Below, in pieces: positions 1 to 8,217 of a stretch of DNA of 64,000 bases (position 1 is its first letter; every line of letters starts with the position of its first letter). The position numbers were made by a program, and so were the translations under genes. The notes beneath the pieces are model-generated. The model had not been told where the DNA came from. It saw only the letters and a program-made list of their open reading frames with translations, and did not search any database. This DNA comes from an uncultured Verrucomicrobiota bacterium (GTDB lineage Bacteria; Verrucomicrobiota; Kiritimatiellia; CAIVKH01): the NCBI GenBank assembly GCA_937872895.1, contig CALMUP010000019.1, positions 124,001 through 188,000 of the forward strand, in the 5' to 3' direction.

Positions 1-49
1 GGGTTGCGCCGCGAACTCGACGCGGCGTGTCCGCGGTAGCCCGGCGTGT

Positions 50-928
50 TCAGGTCGCGTCGCGGCCAGCGAGGTGCTCGAGGAACCCGCGCACGAGGCG
101 GCCGCTGACCCACTGCCGGTACTCGGCGGTGGAGCGGATATCCGAGATCGGCTTCACCGACGCGGCGGCCACCTGTTCGGCACGGGCGATGGTCGCCTCG
201 TTCAACGGCTGTCCGATCACGGCGCGTTCGACCTCGGGGAGGCGGATCGCGGTCGGAGCGACGCTTCCGAGCGCGACGGCGAACGAGGCGACGACCCCGT
301 CGCGCACCGAACCGCGGTAGCTGCCCATGATCTTCGAGATGGCCTGCGCGGCGCGCGGGCCGAGCTTTCGGAACAACTCGCGTTCACCCTCGCGGCGCGC
401 GGGCACGAGGAAACGCACGATCAGTTCATCGGGCGCGAGGTCGATCCTGCGGTAGCCGAGGATAAACGATGCGAGCGGCAATTCGCGCTCGCCGCGCACA
501 CTGGCCACCACCACGCGGGCCTCGCTGGCCAGCAGGGTCGGGGCGAGATCACCGGCCGGGCTGGCGTTGGCGATGCTGCCCGCGATCGTGCCCATGGCCT
601 GGATCTGCCCCCCGCCCACGGTGGCGGCGGCTTCGGCGAGAGCGGGGATGGCGGTGCGGATCAGCTCCGAGCGGCGCAACGCCGCGTGGGTGATGCCCGC
701 GCCGATGACGACCATGCCGTTCTCCCCGCGCAGGACATGCAGCTCGCACAAATTTTTCACATCGATGGCGCGCACGGGGACCGGGCGCGCACCCGACTCC
801 CATTGCACCATCAAGTCGGTGCCGCCGGCCAGTGGCAAGCCGCGGGTGGCCTCGTTCGCCATCAGGGCCAGCGCTTCGGGCAGGGACGCGGGAAACGCGA
901 CGTCGAGTTGTTCCATCGGCGTGGTCAT
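50..928 (-). CDS. Molybdenum hydroxylase FAD-binding (medium) subunit
   Basis: FAD subunit of a xanthine dehydrogenase/aldehyde oxidase family enzyme, which passes electrons from the Mo and Fe-S subunits to an acceptor. The 292-aa length is usual for the CoxM/XdhB family. An FAD pyrophosphate-binding AGGTDL motif lies near residue 35, and a second loop with MGTIAGSIANASPAGD near residue 115 matches the family's TxGGN..ASPA.D segment. It is the last gene of a three-gene operon: its ATG overlaps the stop of the 2Fe-2S subunit gene by 4 nt. The substrate cannot be read from this subunit. Confidence 0.93.
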   Translation of the reverse strand: MTTPMEQLDVAFPASLPEALALMANEATRGLPLAGGTDLMVQWESGARPVPVRAIDVKNLCELHVLRGENGMVVIGAGITHAALRRSELIRTAIPALAEAAATVGGGQIQAMGTIAGSIANASPAGDLAPTLLASEARVVVASVRGERELPLASFILGYRRIDLAPDELIVRFLVPARREGERELFRKLGPRAAQAISKIMGSYRGSVRDGVVASFAVALGSVAPTAIRLPEVERAVIGQPLNEATIARAEQVAAASVKPISDIRSTAEYRQWVSGRLVRGFLEHLAGRDAT

Positions 929-1428
929 GAGGGCTTCCCTTCATCGGCCGGCCAGCGTTCGGCAGCGGCCTGGACGGCCTCGATGATCTTCACATAGCCG
1001 GTGCAGCGGCAGATGTTGCCGGCGTGCGCATCCTTGATCGACTCCTCGTTCACCACCGGATGGCGGCGCAGGAAGGCATAGGACGAGACGAGCATGCCGG
1101 GAATGCAGAAGCCGCACTGCGCCGCACCCTTCTCGAGGTACGAGCGCTGGATCAGGCGGCCGCCGGGAGTCTTCTCCAGTCCCTCGACAGTCAGGATCTC
1201 CGCGCCATCGCGCACCTGTCCCGCGGCGAGCAGGCACGACACCGCGAGTTCGCCGTTGATCATCACCGTGCACGCGCCGCACTCCCCTTCGCCGCACCCT
1301 TCCTTGGTGCCCTTCAGGTCGAGGTCCTCGCGCAACACGTCGAGCAGGCGGCGGGCGGGCGGGAATTGCACCGTGCGGGATTCCCCGTTGATCTTCCAGG
1401 TCCGTTGGATCTTTTTCATGGTCGTCAT
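925..1428 (-). CDS. Molybdenum hydroxylase [2Fe-2S] (small) subunit
   Basis: Electron-transfer subunit carrying two 2Fe-2S clusters. The N-terminal plant-ferredoxin-type cluster shows CGEGECGACTV followed by a fourth Cys in the AVSC segment. The C-terminal four-helix domain has QCGFCIPGM and NICRCTGY, the standard ligands of the cluster next to the molybdopterin. The 167-aa length is typical of CoxS/XdhC-type small subunits. It overlaps the large-subunit gene upstream and the FAD-subunit gene downstream by 4 nt each, so translational coupling is likely. Confidence 0.95.
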   Translation of the reverse strand: MTTMKKIQRTWKINGESRTVQFPPARRLLDVLREDLDLKGTKEGCGEGECGACTVMINGELAVSCLLAAGQVRDGAEILTVEGLEKTPGGRLIQRSYLEKGAAQCGFCIPGMLVSSYAFLRRHPVVNEESIKDAHAGNICRCTGYVKIIEAVQAAAERWPADEGKPS

Positions 1429-3749
1429 GCGGAGGCGCCGGCGGGTTGGTGCGCGGACAGCGCCTTCAGGATTTTTTCGGGCGTGATGGGCAGGTCGTTG
1501 ATGCGCACCCCGAGCGCGGCCTTCACCGCGTTGGCGATGGCCGGGGCGAGGCCGTCCATCGGCATCTCGCCGACGCCCTTCGCGCCGGGCGCGGCGTGGC
1601 CGTAGGGATATTCGATGAAGGCGATGTCGAACACCGGGATATCGCGCACGGTCGGCACGACATAGGTCTGCATCCGGCTCGCGTCATAGAGCCCGTCCTT
1701 GATGTCGATCTTCTCCATGACCGCGTAACCGAGCGCCTGCACGAGGCCGCCCTCGACCTGGCCCATGGCCAGCACCGGGTTGATCAGCCGGCCGATGTCG
1801 AAGCAGGCGGTGACCTTCTTGACGGTCAGCTCGAGGGTCAAGGCATCGATCTCCACCTCGGCGATGTTGCAGCCCCACGAATAGGACGGATAGGAGTCGC
1901 CCTCGAAGGTCTTCTGGTTCCAGCGCAACGTCTCCGGCAGCTTGAACTGGTTGTACACGCGCAGCGGCCCGTGCTGCTTGAGGTAGGCCGAGGCGACCTC
2001 CTGGAAGCCGCGCGTCGTGCCGGAGAGCTTGCCGGTGAAGCGGTTGTCGTCGAGCTCGACCTCCTCGCCGCCGAACAGGGCCGTGGCGGCGAAGGTTTCG
2101 AGGGCCTTGCGCAGCTTCTCGGCCGCGCCGAAGACGGTGCCGCCGACCACCATCGCGGTGCGCGAGGCCACGGTGGGTCCGCTGTCGGGCGCGTACTTCG
2201 TGTCGGGGAACGGCATGCGGACCTGGTCGATGGCGATGCGCAGGCCGTCGGCGGCGATCTGCGGCATGATGGTCATCGTGCCCTGCCCCATCTCGGTCGA
2301 ACTGATGCGGATGTTCACGCCGGCGCGGCCATCCTCGAGGTATTCGAGGTCGAGGGCGGCTTTCGACTTCAGGCGGCTTTCACCGTCGCCGGTGAAGCCG
2401 GAGCCGTGGCCGAAGAAGGCAAGCCCGACACCGTGGTACTTGCCGTCGCGGGCGATGCCGTGGGAATTGCCGCGCAACAACGCGGCAAAGCGGCTGCGGG
2501 CGAGGTTGTTTTCCAGCACGTCGGGCGTGCCCATCGGCTCGGCGATCACCTGGCCGGTCGCCGTGGTGTCGCCGAGGTGCAGCGCGTTCTTCAGCCGGAA
2601 CGCCTCGGGCGACATGCCCAGCGCGGCGGCCACTTCGTCCATGTGCGACTCGAGGCCCCAGATCGCCTGCGGCGCGCCGAAGCCGCGGAACGCGCCGTTC
2701 GGGAAGGTGTTCGTCCGGTACACTTTACCGTTCACCGACACGTGCGGGCAGCGGTAGCCGAGTGTGGTGTGCAGGATGCCGCGGTACATCACCACCGGGC
2801 TGAGGGTGGTGTAGGCGCCGCCATCGAGGACGAAGTCCACCTGCATCGCGGTGATCGTGCCGTCGTTCTTCACGCCGGTGCGTTGGCGGGTCCATACCGG
2901 ATGCCGCTTGGTGGTGAACAGGATGTCCTGGTGTCGGTCGTAGATGATCTTCACCGGCTTGCCGCATTTCAGCGCAAGCAGCGCGCAGTAGCCGGCGATC
3001 AGCGTGGGGAATTCCTCCTTCCCGCCGAAGGCCCCGCCGACCGCGGTCTGTTTCACGCGGATCTTCTCGAGGGGAAGGTCCAGGGTGATCATCAGTTCCG
3101 GGGCGATATAGTACGGGCACTGCAGGCTGCCCTGGATGAACACGCCGCCGTCGGGCTCGGGAATCGCGACCATGCCCTGCGGTTCGATGTAGAGCTGTTC
3201 CTGGTGGCCGGCCCAGTACTCGCCCTCGATGATCCGGTCGGCCGCGGCGAAGCCCTGTTCGATGTCGCCCTTGACGATGGTCTGCGCCGCGAGTTCCTTC
3301 AGGTCCTTCGCGCCGTCGAGGTAGCGGCTGATCACCTCGCGCAGGGTCAGCAGCGCGGGCAGGTTTTCGATCTCGGGCTTGATGTGCGCGGCGGCTTCGC
3401 GGGCCAGGGCGCGGGTCGGGGCGGCGACGAGGGCCAGCGGTTCGCCGCGGTACTGGATCTCGCCGTCGGCGATGAACGGCATGTCGCGGCCCATCAGGTC
3501 CACGATGTTCTGGCCGGGAATGTCGGGCGGGGTTACCACGCAGACGCGGTTGAAGTCGAAGGCGGGATCGAAGTGCAGGCGGATCAGGCGGCCATGGGCC
3601 ACCGGGGAGCGTACGACTTCGCCGTACCAGGCGTCCGGCACCGGGATGTCGTCGGCATACTGGGCCAACCCCCGGACCTTCTCATCCCCGTCCAACCGCT
3701 CAATGCCTTGGCCGACATTGCGGTATGCCACCCGATCTTGTACCGCCAT
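1425..3749 (-). CDS. Molybdenum hydroxylase molybdopterin-binding (large) subunit, xanthine dehydrogenase type
   Basis: Catalytic subunit of 774 aa. Seen in the sequence are the family's GGAFGGKEE loop, an RGFGAPQ segment as in xanthine dehydrogenases (CO dehydrogenases carry a different Cys-containing loop there), and the C-terminal GAKGVGE motif holding the catalytic glutamate. It is first in the operon large-small-FAD. A GGGAG Shine-Dalgarno stretch precedes the ATG and a plausible promoter lies just upstream. A purine or aldehyde substrate is inferred from the family only. A MocA-like cofactor transferase lies about 16 kb away. Confidence 0.93.
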   Translation of the reverse strand: MAVQDRVAYRNVGQGIERLDGDEKVRGLAQYADDIPVPDAWYGEVVRSPVAHGRLIRLHFDPAFDFNRVCVVTPPDIPGQNIVDLMGRDMPFIADGEIQYRGEPLALVAAPTRALAREAAAHIKPEIENLPALLTLREVISRYLDGAKDLKELAAQTIVKGDIEQGFAAADRIIEGEYWAGHQEQLYIEPQGMVAIPEPDGGVFIQGSLQCPYYIAPELMITLDLPLEKIRVKQTAVGGAFGGKEEFPTLIAGYCALLALKCGKPVKIIYDRHQDILFTTKRHPVWTRQRTGVKNDGTITAMQVDFVLDGGAYTTLSPVVMYRGILHTTLGYRCPHVSVNGKVYRTNTFPNGAFRGFGAPQAIWGLESHMDEVAAALGMSPEAFRLKNALHLGDTTATGQVIAEPMGTPDVLENNLARSRFAALLRGNSHGIARDGKYHGVGLAFFGHGSGFTGDGESRLKSKAALDLEYLEDGRAGVNIRISSTEMGQGTMTIMPQIAADGLRIAIDQVRMPFPDTKYAPDSGPTVASRTAMVVGGTVFGAAEKLRKALETFAATALFGGEEVELDDNRFTGKLSGTTRGFQEVASAYLKQHGPLRVYNQFKLPETLRWNQKTFEGDSYPSYSWGCNIAEVEIDALTLELTVKKVTACFDIGRLINPVLAMGQVEGGLVQALGYAVMEKIDIKDGLYDASRMQTYVVPTVRDIPVFDIAFIEYPYGHAAPGAKGVGEMPMDGLAPAIANAVKAALGVRINDLPITPEKILKALSAHQPAGASA

Positions 3750-3777
3750 TGTTCACTCCCCATGCTATTCGTGTAAA

Positions 3778-3805
3778 ACTATACGCCCCGTCCACCGATA
3801 GGCAA
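3778..3805 (-). promoter_or_regulatory. Putative sigma70-like promoter of the molybdenum hydroxylase operon
   Basis: On the minus strand TTGCCT (3805-3800) and TATAGT (3783-3778) are separated by 16 nt, and the -10 box is about 30 nt before the large-subunit ATG. Only the match to the consensus supports this. Confidence 0.45.
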
Positions 3806-3842
3806 CTGGTTTTCGCCCCGACGCGCCGTGCCGGCCTGCAGG

Positions 3843-4484
3843 TCAGGTCTGTGCCTTGCAGAGGTCCTGCAGGCGCTGGAGTTCGCCGCCGGTTTCGGCG
3901 TTGACCGCGAGGTCCTTGAGCAGGCCGTCGGCGATGTCGTACACCCAGCCGTGGATTTCCAGGTTCTGGCCGCGTTTCCAGGCGTCCTGCACAATGGTGG
4001 TGCTGCCAACGTTGAGGACCTGTTCGATCACGTTCCACTCGCACAGCCGGTTCATCATCGCCCGGGGCGTGGGCAACTGGTCGAGCTCGTCGCGGTGCCG
4101 AAGGTGGATGCGCCGGATGTGCCGGAGCCAGTTGTCCACCAGACCGTGCGGCGTGTCCTCCATGGCCGCCTTGACGCCACCGCAGCCGTAGTGCCCGCAG
4201 ACGATGATGTGCTTCACCTGGAGGAAGTCCACCGCGTACTGGAGCACCGACAGGCAATTCATGTCGGTGTGGTTGACCAGGTTGGCCACGTTGCGGTGCA
4301 CGAACAGTTCGCCCGGGGCCAGGCCGACGATCTCGTTGGCCGGTACCCGGCTGTCCGAGCAGCCGATCCACAGGTATTCCGGCGCCTGCTGGGCGGCCAA
4401 TGCGGGAAAAAAACCGGGATCCTGGCGGTTCATTTCTTCCGCCCAGGCGCGGTTCTTCTCGAACAGGTGGGGTAAGGTCCTCAT
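3843..4484 (-). CDS. can: Beta-class carbonic anhydrase
   Basis: Interconverts CO2 and bicarbonate in the cytoplasm. The protein is 213 aa, usual for bacterial beta-class enzymes. Zinc ligands are visible: C42 and D44 in GCSDSR, and H98 and C101 in CGHYGCGG. I start at the ATG at 4484 because the family's N-terminal helix ([12 protein letters not shown]) follows directly; a longer open frame upstream to 5708 is only the shadow of the ParA gene. It is divergent from the ParA-like gene and has no operon partner. Confidence 0.95.
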   Translation of the reverse strand: MRTLPHLFEKNRAWAEEMNRQDPGFFPALAAQQAPEYLWIGCSDSRVPANEIVGLAPGELFVHRNVANLVNHTDMNCLSVLQYAVDFLQVKHIIVCGHYGCGGVKAAMEDTPHGLVDNWLRHIRRIHLRHRDELDQLPTPRAMMNRLCEWNVIEQVLNVGSTTIVQDAWKRGQNLEIHGWVYDIADGLLKDLAVNAETGGELQRLQDLCKAQT

Positions 4485-4610
4485 GGGGCCGCAGTATAGG
4501 CGGCACCTCGCCGGGAGTAAAGCGGCACAGTCACCACCGCCACGAAGGCACCGCCTCGCCCGGGAGCGCGCTTGACACCCGCGGCGGCAACGGCAAGGCT
4601 TGAACCACGC

Positions 4611-5468
4611 ATGAGCACCTGCATCCTTTCCATGGCCAACCAGAAGGGCGGCGTGGGCAAGACCACGACGTCGGTGAACCTCGCCGCCTGCCTCGCCGAA
4701 AAGGGGCGGTCGGTGCTGCTGATCGACTTCGACGCCCAGGCGAACGCGACCAGCGGCCTCGGCGTCGAGAAGACCGAGGGCGTGAGCCTGTACCCGGTGC
4801 TGCTCGGGCAGGCCGATCCGCGCGACTTCATCCGGCCGACCGCGTTCAAGCGCCTCGACCTGATCCCCGCCGAGGTGAACCTCGCCGGCGCGGAGATCGA
4901 GGTCGCCCGGCTCGACCGCTACCTGCACCGCCTGCGCGATGCCCTGCAGCCGCTGCTCGCCGAGAACCGCTACGATGTCATCCTGATCGACTGCCCGCCC
5001 TCCCTCGGCATCCTGACCATGAACGCGTTGTGCGCCTCGCACGGGCTGATCATGCCGATCCAGTGCGAATACTACGCGCTGGAGGGCCTGTCGGTGATGG
5101 TGCGGTTGATCGAGCAGTTGCGGGCGAGCGGCGCAAATCCCGACCTGACCGTGGAAGGCATCGTGATGACGATGTTCGACAGCCGCACCAACCTCGCCCA
5201 GCAGGTGGTCCAGCAGGTAACCGAGTATTTCGGCGACAAGGTGTATGCGACGGTGATCCCGCGCAGCGTGCGGTTGAGCGAGGCCCCGAGTTTCGGCAAG
5301 CCGGTCATCGAATACGACAAGCATTGCACCGGCGCCGTGGCCTACCGGAACCTGGCCAAGGAATTCCTGAAACGGCGCGCCCAGCGCAGTGCAGGGTCCG
5401 TTGCGCCGACCGACGAAGGATCCGCCGCAGACGCGCCGATCGCACCGGATGCCGCGCCGGCCTCCTAA
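4611..5468 (+). CDS. ParA/Soj-family ATPase (orphan)
   Basis: Cytoplasmic Walker-type ATPase of the chromosome/plasmid segregation family, 285 aa. The deviant Walker A KGGVGKTT is near residue 13, the A' motif [10 protein letters not shown] near 40, and Walker [11 protein letters not shown] near 125. The ATG at 4611 gives the usual [18 protein letters not shown] opening; the frame is open further upstream to a TTG at 4572. No parB or parS is visible nearby, so a role in segregation is inferred from the family. Its stop overlaps the stop of the convergent def gene. The last 30 residues are an Ala/Asp-rich tail. Confidence 0.92.
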   Translation: MSTCILSMANQKGGVGKTTTSVNLAACLAEKGRSVLLIDFDAQANATSGLGVEKTEGVSLYPVLLGQADPRDFIRPTAFKRLDLIPAEVNLAGAEIEVARLDRYLHRLRDALQPLLAENRYDVILIDCPPSLGILTMNALCASHGLIMPIQCEYYALEGLSVMVRLIEQLRASGANPDLTVEGIVMTMFDSRTNLAQQVVQQVTEYFGDKVYATVIPRSVRLSEAPSFGKPVIEYDKHCTGAVAYRNLAKEFLKRRAQRSAGSVAPTDEGSAADAPIAPDAAPAS

Positions 5469-6016
5469 TCCTCGTCGATCTCGCCGGCGGCCAGCCGGGC
5501 CAACCGCCCCTTCAGCATCAGCCGTTTGGCCGCCGACATCCGGTCGATGAACAACACCCCGTTCAGGTGGTCCACCTCGTGCTGGATGACCCGCGCCGTG
5601 AAGCCGCGCACGTCGAAGTCGAGCGGCTCGCCCTTCTCGTTCAGCGCGGTGACGTGGATCTTGTGCGGACGGGAGATCGAACCGCGGATACCGGGGAAGC
5701 TCAGGCACCCCTCCTCGTGCGAGGTGGTTTTCTTCGACGGCGCGGTGATCACCGGATTGATCAGCACCATCGGCATGGCCAGGCCGGGGTTCAGCGGCTG
5801 GCCCGCGTCGTCCTGGTCATAGCCCTCCGGGACCTCGATCACGCAGATCGCACGCGTCTCGCCGATCTGCTGGGCGGCGAGGCCGACCCCCTCCGAGACG
5901 CGCATCTGGTCGATCATCGCGGCGGCCAACCGGCGCACCTCGTCGGTCACCTCGGCGATGGGCGTGGCCGCGGTCCTCAGGACCGGATCGCCGTACAATC
6001 GAATTTCATGATTCAC
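5465..6016 (-). CDS. def: Peptide deformylase
   Basis: Removes the formyl group from the N-terminal Met of new proteins. All three signature motifs are present: GVGLAAQQ (residues 43-50), EGCLS with metal ligand C104, and QHEVDH with H146, E147 and H150. The start is the GTG at 6016, preceded by GGGGAA. The frame can be extended upstream but that adds residues unlike the family. The 183-aa length is typical. It converges with the ParA gene with overlapping stops. Confidence 0.95.
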   Translation of the reverse strand: MNHEIRLYGDPVLRTAATPIAEVTDEVRRLAAAMIDQMRVSEGVGLAAQQIGETRAICVIEVPEGYDQDDAGQPLNPGLAMPMVLINPVITAPSKKTTSHEEGCLSFPGIRGSISRPHKIHVTALNEKGEPLDFDVRGFTARVIQHEVDHLNGVLFIDRMSAAKRLMLKGRLARLAAGEIDED

Positions 6017-6086
6017 AACACTTGTTCCCCATGGGTATAGTGCAACGCCATGGAGCCCCGGAACCGGTACCGGGCGGCGGAACGCC

Positions 6087-6851
6087 ATGAACGACACGCT
6101 GATTGTCATACCAACCTATAACGAGATTGACAACGCCCGACAAATCGCCGAGGCGATTTTCAAGGAGTTGCCGACCGCGGACATCCTGTTCGTGGACGAC
6201 AATTCTCCCGACGGCACCGGGCAGTTGATCGACACGATGCGCGCCGCCGACCCGCGCGTGAACGTCCTCCACCGCAAGGAAAAACAGGGGCTCGGCCGCG
6301 CCTACATCGCCGGCTTCACCTGGGCGCTGGAGCGGCACTATGAATTCATCTTCGAGATGGATGCCGACTTCTCCCACGCTCCCGCCTCGGTCCCCCACCT
6401 GCGCCGCGCCGCCGAACAGGCCGACCTCTGCCTCGGCACCCGCTACAAGGGCGGGGTGCGGGTGATCAACTGGCCGCTGGCCCGGCTGATCCTCAGCAAG
6501 GGTGCGGCGGTGTACGTGCAACTGATCACCGGCATGCCGATCACCGATCCGACCGGCGGCTTCAAGTGCTTCCGCCGCGCGGTGCTGGAATCCATCGACC
6601 TCGACGGCATCACCTCGAACGGCTACTCGTTCCAGGTCGAGCTGAGCCACAAGGCGTGGATGAAGGGATTCCATATCGAGGAAGTGCCGATCACCTTCGA
6701 GGAACGTCGCTCCGGCGCGTCGAAGATGAGCACGGCGATCGTGCGTGAGGCCTTGTGGATGGTGTGGAAACTCTGGCTGTCGTGCGGCATGAAACGCCGC
6801 CCGCCGAAACAGCCCCACCCCCGTAGCGTCAAGGCCGCGGCCGCTTCATGA
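6087..6851 (+). CDS. Polyprenol-phosphate mannosyltransferase (DPM1-like, GT2)
   Basis: Transfers a sugar, in the family usually mannose from GDP-mannose, to a polyprenyl phosphate at the cytoplasmic membrane face. The 254-aa soluble GT2 domain shows VIPTYNE at the start, VDDNSPDGT near residue 37 and a DxD-type metal site (D92, D94) in FEMDADFSH. The acceptor region ITDPTGGFKCFRR and the EVPITFEER segment are typical of DPM1-like enzymes. No membrane segments follow the catalytic domain. Its end overlaps the next gene by 4 nt, suggesting one lipid-linked sugar pathway. Confidence 0.88.
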   Translation: MNDTLIVIPTYNEIDNARQIAEAIFKELPTADILFVDDNSPDGTGQLIDTMRAADPRVNVLHRKEKQGLGRAYIAGFTWALERHYEFIFEMDADFSHAPASVPHLRRAAEQADLCLGTRYKGGVRVINWPLARLILSKGAAVYVQLITGMPITDPTGGFKCFRRAVLESIDLDGITSNGYSFQVELSHKAWMKGFHIEEVPITFEERRSGASKMSTAIVREALWMVWKLWLSCGMKRRPPKQPHPRSVKAAAAS

Positions 6852-7735
6852 AATCACCGCTCCTGCTGCTGAAGGCCATGCGGCCGCACCAGTGGACGAA
6901 AAACGTCCTCGTGCTGGCCGCGCTGGTGTTCGCCGCGGGCGACCGGTCGCAACAGATCGACTGGACGTCCCTGCTCGGAACTTCCCTGCTGGCCATGCTC
7001 GCCTTCTGCCTGGCCTCCAGCGCAATCTACCTGCTGAACGACATCCGCGACGCGGCCCACGACCGGCTCCACCCGGTGAAACGCTTCCGACCGATCGCCT
7101 CGGGCGAGGTGACCCCCGGCGTGGCGCGGGTGACCGCGGCCGTACTCATCACAGCCGCACTCGGCCTGGCCGCGCGCATCCACGCCGACCTCGCGGCGGT
7201 CATCGGTGGCTACCTCGTCCTGCAGCTCGCCTATGTGTACGGCCTGAAGAAGATCGCGCTGGTGGACCTGTTCGTCATCGCCATCGGGTTCGTCCTGCGC
7301 GCCCTCGCCGGCGCGGTGGCCATCGCGGTGCCGATCTCGCCGTGGCTGCTCCTGTGCACGCTGATGCTCGCGCTGTTCCTCGCCCTGTGCAAGCGCCGCC
7401 AGGAACTGGTGCAGTCGGCCGATGCCTCGACGCGGCCGAGCCTCGAGGCGTACAGCGAGAAGATGCTCGATCAACTGATCGCGATGATCGGCGGCGCGAC
7501 CATCGTCTGCTACGCCCTCTACACCCAGTGGCCGGAAACGGTGGCGAAGTTCGGCACGCACCGGCTCGGGTTCACCATTCCCTTCGTCATGTTCGGCATC
7601 TTCCGCTACATCGACCTCGCCTACCGCCACCAGCGCGGCGAGCGGCCGGAAAAGGTGTTGCTGACCGACGCCCCGCTGCTGGTCACCCTCGCCCTGTACG
7701 GCGCGACCGCGCTGTGGGTGCTGGCGTCGCGGTAA
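6848..7735 (+). CDS. UbiA-family prenyltransferase, decaprenyl-phosphate phosphoribosyltransferase-like
   Basis: Polytopic membrane protein of 295 aa with about eight hydrophobic segments. The N-terminal MRPHQWTKN segment and NDIRDAAHDRLHP, an NDxxDxxxD motif, resemble the group that joins phosphoribosyl diphosphate to polyprenyl phosphate. Translational coupling to the DPM1-like gene through ATGA fits a pathway that makes lipid-linked sugar donors for the envelope. The donor substrate is inferred; other UbiA-type activities cannot be excluded. Confidence 0.82.
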   Translation: MKSPLLLLKAMRPHQWTKNVLVLAALVFAAGDRSQQIDWTSLLGTSLLAMLAFCLASSAIYLLNDIRDAAHDRLHPVKRFRPIASGEVTPGVARVTAAVLITAALGLAARIHADLAAVIGGYLVLQLAYVYGLKKIALVDLFVIAIGFVLRALAGAVAIAVPISPWLLLCTLMLALFLALCKRRQELVQSADASTRPSLEAYSEKMLDQLIAMIGGATIVCYALYTQWPETVAKFGTHRLGFTIPFVMFGIFRYIDLAYRHQRGERPEKVLLTDAPLLVTLALYGATALWVLASR

Positions 7736-7772
7736 ACGCGGGATAAGCAACACACTGCCTTCAACAACCAAC

Positions 7773-8191
7773 CGTTGCATGCGGTCTCGCGGGAGCTCGA
7801 CCCTCCAACACGTCGAAACCGTCTGCGCCGTCACGGGAGGGGCAACCTCCGCGTTGCCCTTTCGTGACGAGCAAGATGTGTCGATTACGTCGAGATCAAC
7901 GTCGAAACCGAGCCGCGGCGTGTCTGTTGCATTCGGTCTCGCGGGAGCTCGACCCTCCAACACGGCGAAACCGGCTGCGCCGTCATGGGAGGGGCAACCT
8001 CCGTGTTGCCCTTCCGCGACGAGAACGAGGTGTCGATGAATATTGTGACAACCAAGGAAGCCGATCCGACCGCGTGTCCGTTGCATGCGGTCTCGCGGGA
8101 GCTCGACCCTCCAACACGTCGAAACCGCCTGTGCCTTCATCGGAGGGGCAACCTCCGCGTTGCCCTTCCGCGAGGAGAACGAGGTGTCGAT
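7773..8191. repeat. Three tandem copies of a ~113-bp intergenic repeat
   Basis: Copies begin at 7773, 7924 and 8079 and run about 113 bp each, spaced 151 and 155 bp apart, with near-identical cores. Each holds a GGGAGCTCGACCCTCC arm and a GGAGGGGCAACCTCC segment that can form local hairpins. Short frames through the repeats have no start or family features. This fills the 482-bp gap between the UbiA-like gene and mutS. It looks like a dispersed non-coding element; its identity is unknown to me. Confidence 0.85.
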
Positions 8192-8217
8192 GAATGTTGC
8201 GCGTAAGCGCCTCGTCG

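Noticed and set aside
3843-5708. 621-aa open frame on the minus strand
   Set aside because: Only the last 213 codons are carbonic anhydrase. The rest runs antisense to the ParA gene and has no family features.
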